Of a DNA stretch of 5,462 nt, positions 1 to 4,868 are shown piece after piece. The DNA is from Rikenella sp. (GTDB lineage: Bacteria > Bacteroidota > Bacteroidia > Bacteroidales > Rikenellaceae). The stretch spans positions 1 through 5,462 of the forward strand of contig JAIDFC010000250.1 in NCBI GenBank assembly GCA_029054535.1, in the 5' to 3' direction. The position numbers and the translations under genes are program-made. The notes beneath the pieces are model-generated. The model was not told the origin of the DNA. It saw nothing but the letters and a program-made list of their open reading frames with translations, and did not search any database. Position 1 is the stretch's first letter. Every line of letters begins with the position of its first letter.

Positions 1-85
1 CCCCCCCCTTTTTTTTTGTCACGGCTACGACGGCTTACGACCCGCTGAGATGTCTCGTGGGCACGGAGATTTGTACAAGAGACAG
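1..85. other. Sequencing adapter read-through (Nextera/P7), not genomic
   Basis: Bases 1-8 are C and 9-17 are T. Bases 20-40 match 15 of 21 positions of the Illumina P7 end, including the stretch gacggc-tacga. Bases 41-51 are 11 nt, exactly the length of the last three P7 bases plus an 8-nt i7 index. Bases 52-85 match the 34-nt Nextera read-2 adapter with 3 differences (63, 71, 76), ending in the Tn5 mosaic end agatttgtacaagagacag. The reverse complement gives insert, adapter, index, P7, poly-A, poly-G, which is the known read-through signature of two-colour Illumina chemistry. Mismatches increase away from the insert, as base quality would fall at a read end. No feature should be annotated here. 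Confidence 0.95.
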
Positions 86-457
86 ATCATAATCTCCCCC
101 GCCGAGTTCCATCGGTTTTGCGTTGGGCGAGGTTACGACTCCATCCGCATCGGTCTCGCAAGGCAAGAACGATCCGTCGCTATGGATTCGATAGGTTTTT
201 TCGGTAACAAAACGGTCCGCGCTCAGATTGGGAACCGCTCCCGCACGTTTGTAGACAAGTACACGTACGGTCGTACCTTCCGTAAGGTTGATGTTTGTTT
301 TGGTCGCTGCCTGTTGCAGGTCGACCCCTGCGACAGAAAATTCCACGGGACAAAGATTCTGTCCCTGTTCGCCGCTCGCATCGAATGAGCGGTCGCGTTT
401 GCAGCTCCAAATGCCGAACATGCTGACACACAGCAATACAGCAAAGAAACGCTTCAT
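86..457 (-). CDS. Fimbrillin-like lipoprotein A, 3' end missing
   Basis: This encodes the N-terminal 124 residues of a probable fimbrillin-family (Mfa1/FimA-like) outer-membrane lipoprotein, a class that forms or anchors type V pili in Bacteroidales. A hydrophobic signal ends in lipobox I-W-S-C with the lipidated Cys at 19, followed by basic K-R-D-R. Next come a strand with V-E-F-S (38-41), T-K at 52-53, and the strand V-R-V-L-V-Y-K that opens the family's first beta-sandwich. G-G-G-D-Y-D before the break resembles the family's 'G-x-Y' strand. The open frame continues to base 35, but residues from 125 onward (L-S-L-V-Q-I) are translated adapter. The start at 457 is chosen because it gives a complete signal peptide; no Shine-Dalgarno sequence is present, which is normal for Bacteroidetes. 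The 669-bp gap upstream suggests its own promoter. It could be a shaft, tip or anchor subunit; the missing C-terminus prevents a choice. Confidence 0.75.
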
Positions 458-516
458 ATGCCTGGCTTATTTTATGAGTTTACGTACCGGATCTGCTGAA
501 GGAAAGCATTTCTGGC

Positions 517-534
517 ACACTTTATGTAAAGTGT
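517..534. promoter_or_regulatory. Perfect 8+8 bp palindrome upstream of gene A, operator candidate
   Basis: ACACTTTA and TAAAGTGT are separated by TG, an 18-bp perfect inverted repeat 60-77 bp before the gene A start. A 2-nt loop is too tight for a full RNA hairpin and no T tract follows, so a binding site for a dimeric regulator is more likely than a terminator. It resembles in layout, but not in sequence, the half-sites of Crp/Fnr-type proteins. The regulator is unknown. Confidence 0.4.
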
Positions 535-614
535 ATATGTGAAAGGTTTCTTAACCGGCGAGGGTCATTGAAGGAAAATGCTCCGATCGACCTGTTAATA
601 AACCTCGGTTTGTC

Positions 615-641
615 GTTTTTTGTTTGTTTTGTTGTTTGTTT
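615..641 (-). promoter_or_regulatory. A/C-rich tract, probable 5' leader segment
   Basis: On the minus strand this 27-nt stretch is nearly all A and C (repeated CAAA and CAAC units, one G at its upstream edge aside). It strongly resembles the A/C-rich leader directly before gene C (3598-3628). Bacteroidetes transcripts often start translation from unstructured A-rich leaders without Shine-Dalgarno sequences. Here the tract lies about 158 nt before the gene A start, so it may mark a transcript leader rather than the ribosome binding site itself. Confidence 0.3.
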
Positions 642-727
642 CGTTTAAGCGGCACGTCCGACAGATTCTCTTGGTATCCCCCGATCCTCGCCATCAGACG
701 AGATGACAGGGAAACAAAGCCGAGAGT

Positions 728-766
728 TCACGACGATGTGCCGTTTATTCGTACGTAGAGTCGTGA
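728..766. repeat. Inverted repeat, 7 bp arms
   Basis: TCACGAC (728-734) and GTCGTGA (760-766) form a perfect 7-bp stem around a 25-nt loop. No T tract follows on either strand, so it is not a terminator. Arms this short can occur by chance in a 670-bp gap; it may be structure in the leader of gene A. Confidence 0.2.
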
Positions 767-804
767 TTTCCTCCGCACATTTCAGCGCTGCGGTAGTCTG
801 TGGC

Positions 805-823
805 TCGATCTGCAAGAGATCGA
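805..823. repeat. Short hairpin, 7-bp stem
   Basis: TCGATCT (805-811) and AGATCGA (817-823) pair perfectly around a 5-nt loop (gcaag). It lacks a T tract on either strand. It sits within the probable long leader of gene A and could be an RNA structure or a protein-binding inverted repeat. Confidence 0.25.
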
Positions 824-907
824 CATGTCGGGCATTCCGAACCGCCACCCAGCCAGCACCGCACCCTCTACTCCCCTACCCCGATTTCTCTCTCCGTATC
901 CAGCGCA

Positions 908-915
908 CAAAGTTA
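908..915 (-). promoter_or_regulatory. Candidate -7 promoter box TAACTTTG toward gene A
   Basis: Read on the minus strand, the bases are TAACTTTG, an exact match to the Bacteroidetes primary sigma factor -7 consensus TAnnTTTG. No clear TTTG -33 element lies 19-21 nt upstream; that interval is occupied by the terminator stem. If it is real, the gene A leader would be about 440 nt long, which is unusual. An 8-nt motif match alone is weak evidence. Confidence 0.25.
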
Positions 916-917
916 AT

Positions 918-966
918 AAAAAACCGGCGGCGTTGTCCCCTGTAACGAAGCTTTCGCCCCGGTTTT
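918..966 (-). terminator. Rho-independent terminator candidate after gene B
   Basis: AAAACCGG-c-GGCG (920-932) pairs with CGCCCCGGTTTT (955-966), a 12-bp stem with one bulged C at 928 around a 22-nt loop. On the minus strand the stem is followed by TTTTTTATTAAC, a good U tract. It lies about 160 nt past the gene B stop and is oriented to end transcription of the fimbrillin cluster. The long loop lowers certainty; on the plus strand the T run is only four bases. Confidence 0.55.
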
Positions 967-975
967 CGATAGAAA

Positions 976-993
976 ACGGCTCAAAAAAGCCGT
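976..993 (-). terminator. Small hairpin, accessory terminator candidate
   Basis: ACGGCT (976-981) and AGCCGT (988-993) form a perfect 6-bp stem around a 6-nt loop. On the minus strand a short TTTC tail follows. It precedes the stronger terminator by about 10 nt in the direction of transcription, so the two may act together. Alone it is weak. Confidence 0.3.
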
Positions 994-1065
994 CGATCAC
1001 CATTTTTCATCGCTTGCTTTGTCGATAAAGCGCACGGTGTGCCTGAACTATTCGCAGGAATCGGC

Positions 1066-1087
1066 ATATCATTCGGCTCGATGATAT
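1066..1087. repeat. AT-rich inverted repeat in gene B 3' untranslated region
   Basis: ATATCAT (1066-1072) and ATGATAT (1081-1087) are perfect 7-bp arms around an 8-nt loop, 40 nt past the gene B stop. There is no T tract after it on the minus strand. It may be a 3' RNA structure; chance occurrence is possible. Confidence 0.2.
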
Positions 1088-1126
1088 CGTCATACCGAAT
1101 AAGTCGCCCTCCCCCGCCAATTATTG

Positions 1127-2224
1127 TCAGTCTTCCAATACGATATCGTCGTCAGCCGGTACCTCCGTCCAATCGACCACTTTCCCGGTAAAGGTGATGC
1201 CCGATTTTCCGAGTTTCAAGGTGTACTTGTAGTGCGTTCCCGCCACCAAGCCATTAGCCAATGCCGCATTCCCGGTCAATTTATCGCTGGTTTTGATTTC
1301 AGCGGTATACGACTGGTCGCTGTTCCCATCGTTGTAGACGATTTCGACCACAATCCCGTCTGTTTTCAACCCAGCATCTACCGAAGGCACTACATACCCT
1401 TCCGCTTCGACATAATTGGTCGTAACCGCCGGTGTTACCGTGTTGTCCGTTTCCGATTTGTCGACCCCTTTGAAGAGCATTTTGTCGGTCGAGTTCAAGT
1501 CGTCCGCCCCCGAAACCACACCGTTCAACAAGTTCAAGGTGTAGTTTTTGTAAAAGCCGGTACTTGCTCCGTAGATCTTCACAGCAACCACCCCAACTCC
1601 CGTTCCGCCGGTCTGCATTTTAATGCCGTCGTCGCCGATGATACGGAAAGTCAACTTAGCCACCTTATAGGTGAATGCCAAGTTTTGGGATATAACCGGA
1701 TTGGGTCGCCCAACGTTGGTCAGATTTGCCCACGCAAAAGCGTAATCCGGCGCCGCGGTCTGGTCAGCCATATTCTGCTTCAACACAAAATCTCCCCCAA
1801 CGTAAGGGTTCAAAGTAGCAGTCGCAGACCGATACGGGAAATAGCTGACAAACGAGAGTTTTGTCGCATCCGCCATAGTCGGCCAGAAGAGCTTGGGTGA
1901 AGTTCCGTTTTCCTTGAAAACGGAACTTGCCGCATTCCAAGTGTATTCGAGATTTTCCGCATCACCATCGCTCCAAAGCGCATTGGTCGCTGTCGAGGCA
2001 GAGGTAGGCACAGACGCAGTCTTGAAAGCAAAGACACCTAACTTAGTATCCTCCGGCAAAGCTACCGCAACTTTCGTAGGAGCCAGCTCAACGCCCGCTT
2101 CCGCTCCGAACGAGATGGGCGCCGTAGCGTCCGCCCCGCCCATCACCACCGGTCCGTCGAGCGTTTTTTTGTTACAACCGACAGCCATAAGAGCTATGGC
2201 GGCCAATATTGAAACTTTTTTCAT
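1127..2224 (-). CDS. Fimbrillin family lipoprotein B (365 aa)
   Basis: This is a probable type V pilus subunit or accessory pilin of the Mfa1/FimA-like fimbrillin family. The signal peptide ends in A-V-G-C (lipidated Cys 17) followed by N-K-K. An N-terminal strand P-I-S-F (36-39) leads to T-K at 50-51 and the strand K-L-G-V-F-A-F-K (61-68). Further family hallmarks are K-L-S-F-V-S-Y-F-P (122-130), P-D-Y-A-F-A-W (159-165), L-A-F-T-Y-K-V-A-K-L-T-F-R (182-194) and G-F-Y (223-225). The C-terminal end holds A-G-T-H-Y-K-Y (328-334), V-V-D-W (349-352) and the acidic tail D-D-D-I-V-L-E-D. Length is normal for the family. The ATG at 2224 gives an intact signal; its leader is A-rich with no Shine-Dalgarno sequence. 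It follows gene C by 128 bp across a hairpin and precedes a terminator candidate, so it is probably last in the cluster. Whether it is a shaft or minor subunit cannot be read from sequence alone. Confidence 0.85.
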   Translation of the reverse strand: MKKVSILAAIALMAVGCNKKTLDGPVVMGGADATAPISFGAEAGVELAPTKVAVALPEDTKLGVFAFKTASVPTSASTATNALWSDGDAENLEYTWNAASSVFKENGTSPKLFWPTMADATKLSFVSYFPYRSATATLNPYVGGDFVLKQNMADQTAAPDYAFAWANLTNVGRPNPVISQNLAFTYKVAKLTFRIIGDDGIKMQTGGTGVGVVAVKIYGASTGFYKNYTLNLLNGVVSGADDLNSTDKMLFKGVDKSETDNTVTPAVTTNYVEAEGYVVPSVDAGLKTDGIVVEIVYNDGNSDQSYTAEIKTSDKLTGNAALANGLVAGTHYKYTLKLGKSGITFTGKVVDWTEVPADDDIVLED

Positions 2225-2280
2225 TGGTTAGTCTGTTCTCTGTTGCGTACTGTGTTTTCGAGACTGTTATCCTAAAGAGA

Positions 2281-2312
2281 GAGGGGCGGCAGGCTGTGGC
2301 CCGCAGCCCCTC
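2281..2312 (-). terminator. GC-rich hairpin between genes C and B
   Basis: GAGGGGC (2281-2287) and GCCCCTC (2306-2312) form a perfect 7-bp stem with an 18-nt loop that can itself pair partly. On the minus strand a pyrimidine run TCTCTTTAGG follows, only moderately T-rich. It lies about 40 nt past the gene C stop and about 57 nt before the gene B start. It may be a terminator or a leaky attenuator that lowers gene B expression relative to gene C, or an mRNA-stabilising 3' structure. Confidence 0.45.
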
Positions 2313-2352
2313 GGTGTGTTCAGATAAACCTATCTCGTTTTGTCGAGCCGAA

Positions 2353-3594
2353 TTATTCAGCGTCGATAATATCACCGGTCTTATCTTCAACCGACCAATC
2401 TTCGATCGTACCGGTAAATTCTACGCCGGTTTTCTGGATGTTGATCTTGAACTGGTAATCTTTCCCAGCAATGATTTCGTCCAAATAGTTGGTACCCGAA
2501 GCGGTTTTGTCATCACCCGTAGACGATTTGTCCAACTTTGCAGTGAATACCTGCGCATTGCTACCAGTACCGAAAGTAAAGCGAATTTTCGCATTTTTAA
2601 TTCCGGTAGTCGGAATCAAATAACCGATCACATTGGTCAAAGTCTTCGAAGCATCCGGATCAGTAACTTTCTGCGTCAAGTTTTGGAACTTATACGTTCT
2701 AGCCGTATTCCCCGTTCCCGTACCATCCAACAGAGTTCCGCTAGTGCTATTCGTTTTGATAACTTCCGGATTTGCTTCATGTGCTTGTTTCAGGTCGATC
2801 GTAAACCCTTGGTACAACCCTGCATCAGCAAACAATTCGATTGCAGACAAATCCGCTGCAGCACCCACCGTTTTATCAATCGTAACTTCCAAGCTCAACT
2901 TCGCTACAGCATGTTTGAACGTCAACTTCACCGGAGTTGCAGAAGTCCCAACCGCCGGAGCTTTGTCTTCCTGATCGTAGTAAGCATAGAGATACGGACC
3001 CGGCCATGCTTGACCAGGCACATGTTCCCACTCACCACTACCTGATGAGGTTTCTTGGAACACTCCAGTCTGAGTAGTCCAACATGTAGTAGAAATCGAA
3101 GACGACTCAGTAGCCATATAATTACTAAGCGTCTTACCACTTTGGTTTGAAGTCGGATAGAACGCATAATAGTTCCACCCCTGTCCCCCCGGCAGATAGT
3201 AGATGGTTTCATCCGAACCCGTCGTCGTAGAAGGCTTGAAAGTAGCCAAGAACGGCACAGCATCCGAAGCCCCAGCCACGTTCGTTACATCATAAAATTT
3301 TTGTTTGTACTGAACTGCCGTATTGGTCGGGAATTCATCACCAGCCCCGAGTTTTTTCCCGTGATACACCGCATAAATCCCGATTTGATCCCCCGTTTCG
3401 AAGATAAGACCACTTTCACTCCCCGTTTCCGGATTACCCGTTACTTTCGAACCCGGCGTAGCAGCAATCCCGCCCGTCGAGAACTGCACAGCGTTCGGGT
3501 TCTGTACATCCGAATCATTCGGATTTTCCATCGCCCGTTTCGAGCAACTGATCACAGCCAGTGAAGCAGCCGCCAAAAGAAGACTCTTTTTCAT
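2353..3594 (-). CDS. Fimbrillin family lipoprotein C (413 aa)
   Basis: This is the largest protein here and the closest to the typical fimbrillin (Mfa1-like) pattern. The signal ends in V-I-S-C (Cys 17) plus S-K-R. V-Q-F-S (36-39) precedes S-K at 49-50, then the hallmark F-E-T-G-D-Q-I-G-I-Y-A-V-Y (65-77). N-Y-Y-A-F-Y-P (141-147) matches the family 'fYAyyP' strand, Y-L-Y-A-Y-Y (201-206) the 'DlLyA' strand, and L-T-F-K-H-A-V-A-K-L-S-L (224-235) the 'fkHalAkl' strand that begins the C-terminal domain. G-L-Y (259-261), A-G-K-D-Y-Q-F (376-382), I-E-D-W (397-400) and the tail G-D-I-I-D-A-E follow. Such proteins are lipidated, exported, cleaved near the N-terminus and polymerised by strand exchange. 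A strong A/C-rich leader suggests high translation, fitting a major subunit, though that is inference. The insert at about 150-200, rich in Ser, Thr and Gly, is coded by a more AT-rich stretch (about 3000-3150) and may be a variable surface loop. Confidence 0.9.
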   Translation of the reverse strand: MKKSLLLAAASLAVISCSKRAMENPNDSDVQNPNAVQFSTGGIAATPGSKVTGNPETGSESGLIFETGDQIGIYAVYHGKKLGAGDEFPTNTAVQYKQKFYDVTNVAGASDAVPFLATFKPSTTTGSDETIYYLPGGQGWNYYAFYPTSNQSGKTLSNYMATESSSISTTCWTTQTGVFQETSSGSGEWEHVPGQAWPGPYLYAYYDQEDKAPAVGTSATPVKLTFKHAVAKLSLEVTIDKTVGAAADLSAIELFADAGLYQGFTIDLKQAHEANPEVIKTNSTSGTLLDGTGTGNTARTYKFQNLTQKVTDPDASKTLTNVIGYLIPTTGIKNAKIRFTFGTGSNAQVFTAKLDKSSTGDDKTASGTNYLDEIIAGKDYQFKINIQKTGVEFTGTIEDWSVEDKTGDIIDAE

Positions 3595-3655
3595 AGCTTT
3601 TTGTTTGGTTTGTTTTGTTTGTTTAGTTGTGTTGTTCTTCGTTTATTAATTGTTT
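3595..3655 (-). promoter_or_regulatory. A/C-rich untranslated leader of gene C
   Basis: On the minus strand the 60 nt before the ATG are nearly free of G and made of repeated CAAA and ACAA units (for example AAACAAACAAAACAAACC), with no Shine-Dalgarno sequence. This is the kind of unstructured leader known to favour efficient initiation in Bacteroidetes. The remaining sequence up to the gene D stop (3656-3753) holds a 5-bp hairpin (3657-3675) and a TTTCGAAA palindrome, but no good T-tract terminator and no exact TAnnTTTG box. Gene C may therefore be co-transcribed with D or have a promoter that does not match the consensus. Confidence 0.45.
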
Positions 3656-3753
3656 CGCCGGAGAAGAGAACCGGCATGTTGTGTTTTCGAATGCTGCTGC
3701 GAATGTTTTTCAGTGCGTTTCGAAATGCTCCCGAAAGCTCAAAAACAGCCCTG

Positions 3754-4863
3754 CTACTCTGCCTCAATCACTTGCCAGCCGCCCGCTGCCTGCCAATCTT
3801 CGATCGTCCCCCCGACAGAGACTTCCGGCATAGTTCCCGTAATTTCAACGGTATAAGTATACATCTTTCCCGCCTCGAAATTGACGGTCGAACCTGTTCC
3901 GGTGGTAGGAATTCGGCAGATGAAAGTCTGCAGATTCGATCCCACCGTACTCCCATTCGTATCGACGTTCACCGTCGGCGTGTCATCCCCAAAAGTCAAC
4001 CGAATCACCGGATTGGTCGCCCGTCCCGGCACAAAAACCCCTTCGCTCGATCCCGTTGTCCAAGTCCCGTCCGTCCCCCATGTAGTCGGTACACTGAACC
4101 TGTACGGATCTTCTTTCGTCGCCAACACCTCGCGCCCCCCATTGGTCGCCACGGTCCGGTAGTCGCCTTTCTTCAAGTCGATTTCGCACTCTCTGTACAA
4201 CCCTCCATCGGCCGAAAACTCTATTTTGGTCAGATCCCCCTCCAGCGTCAACCGGTCATACTTCACGTCGATCACGATCTTCGACAGCACATTTCGGAAA
4301 ATCAATGTCACGACCCCATCTTCCGTCCCCTTTCCTTTTGCGTTATTGGAGTAGATGTAAGGCACAACCCGCGCTTTGTTCTCCGTATTGGGCGTATCCT
4401 GTCGGCTAATATCTCCTAAATCGATCGTATAGTCGGTCTGGTCGACCACGGCATACTTCGGAGCCGGCCCGACTGCCGGATAAACGGCATAAAAGTCCAA
4501 CCGTGCGGTCTTACTCGAATACCGAATTTTATCTCCCTCGGTCTTAGCCGTAAATCGATTGCTATTATCCGCCACATAGCGCATATCCCGTCCCCCTTTC
4601 CCCACTCCGTTCGCGCCATTAGGCACATTATTGTCATACTGTCCATTGATCGGGTTCCCGGCCAACGGTGCAAAGACGGTAATTTCATCCTCCGCATCGA
4701 ACCGCGTACCGGTAACTTTCGTTACCGCCGCCCCCGCAGCTTCCGACGATGGTTGATATGCTGCAAAACGCACCGCCCCGTCATCGCCGCTTTTTTTCTC
4801 CAAATCACATCCCGTCAACGCCATCGAAGACAGGAATAGTATGAGAATCGTTTGCTTCTTCAT
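3754..4863 (-). CDS. Fimbrillin family lipoprotein D (369 aa)
   Basis: This is a probable type V pilus subunit or accessory pilin. The signal ends in A-L-T-G-C (Cys 19), followed by D-L-E-K-K-S-G-D-D. Charged, acid-rich residues just after the Cys resemble the Bacteroidetes lipoprotein export signal for surface display. A-V-R-F (30-33) precedes T-K at 48-49, then F-D-A-E-D-E-I-T-V-F-A (55-65) and D-F-Y-A-V-Y-P (123-129). L-I-F-R-N-V-L-S-K-I-V-I-D-V (187-200) begins the C-terminal domain. G-L-Y-R-E-C (221-226), A-G-K-M-Y-T-Y (331-337), I-E-D-W (354-357) and the tail W-Q-V-I-E-A-E end the protein. Two cysteines beyond the lipobox (226, 316) are unusual for these proteins. It starts 5 bp after the gene E stop, so the two are almost surely one transcript. 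The core sequence is closest to E, which suggests tandem duplication. Confidence 0.88.
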   Translation of the reverse strand: MKKQTILILFLSSMALTGCDLEKKSGDDGAVRFAAYQPSSEAAGAAVTKVTGTRFDAEDEITVFAPLAGNPINGQYDNNVPNGANGVGKGGRDMRYVADNSNRFTAKTEGDKIRYSSKTARLDFYAVYPAVGPAPKYAVVDQTDYTIDLGDISRQDTPNTENKARVVPYIYSNNAKGKGTEDGVVTLIFRNVLSKIVIDVKYDRLTLEGDLTKIEFSADGGLYRECEIDLKKGDYRTVATNGGREVLATKEDPYRFSVPTTWGTDGTWTTGSSEGVFVPGRATNPVIRLTFGDDTPTVNVDTNGSTVGSNLQTFICRIPTTGTGSTVNFEAGKMYTYTVEITGTMPEVSVGGTIEDWQAAGGWQVIEAE

Positions 4864-4868
4864 CGTCT

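Larger units (their letters stand above)
458..1126. other. Intergenic region, 669 bp, regulatory and terminator signals
   Basis: No convincing gene is seen. The longest minus-strand frame (645-848, 67 codons) has no recognisable motif or leader and resembles random sequence. In transcription order from the right, the region holds the gene B 3' end with small hairpins, a terminator candidate, a promoter-like TAACTTTG motif, a G-rich stretch on the minus strand (848-882), two 7-bp hairpins (728-766, 805-823), an A/C-rich tract (615-641) and an 18-bp palindrome (517-534) before gene A. This arrangement fits the end of one transcription unit and the regulated start of another. Confidence 0.6.

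Noticed and set aside
67..85. Tn5 transposon end as a natural mobile element
   Set aside because: The mosaic end is attached to library adapter, index and homopolymers in the exact order of a Nextera library, so it is a laboratory sequence and not a resident transposon.
50..388. 112-codon open frame on the plus strand at the left edge
   Set aside because: It begins inside the adapter and runs antisense to gene A.
645..848. 67-codon open frame on the minus strand in the large gap
   Set aside because: No motif, signal, leader or family resemblance is seen, and overlapping frames of similar size exist on both strands. It is kept only as intergenic sequence; a homology search finding conserved homologs would change this.
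458..1126. Invertible (phase-variable) promoter like those of Bacteroidales surface loci
   Set aside because: I found only short inverted repeats (6-8 bp, or a bulged terminator stem) close together, no pair of longer arms flanking a promoter-sized segment, and no recombinase gene in the window.
1124..1900. 258-codon open frame on the plus strand
   Set aside because: It is exactly antisense to gene B, which has a lipoprotein signal and clear fimbrillin motifs. The plus-strand translation is rich in Arg, His and Phe with no recognisable domain.
2209..3045. 278-codon open frame on the plus strand
   Set aside because: It is antisense to gene C and the start of gene B, and its composition (many Arg, Phe, Ser) is that of a shadow frame.
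3657..3675. GCCGG/CCGGC hairpin between genes D and C as a terminator
   Set aside because: The stem is only 5 bp, and on the minus strand it is followed by GAAACAATT, without a T run.
3715..3728. GCGTTTCGAAATGC near-palindrome in the D-C spacer
   Set aside because: The 8-bp TTTCGAAA core is self-complementary with no loop and no T tract, and is short enough to occur by chance.
3601..4419. 272-codon open frame on the plus strand
   Set aside because: It is antisense to gene D and the D-C spacer. The translation is Arg/His/Pro-rich with no domain, and D explains the sequence better.
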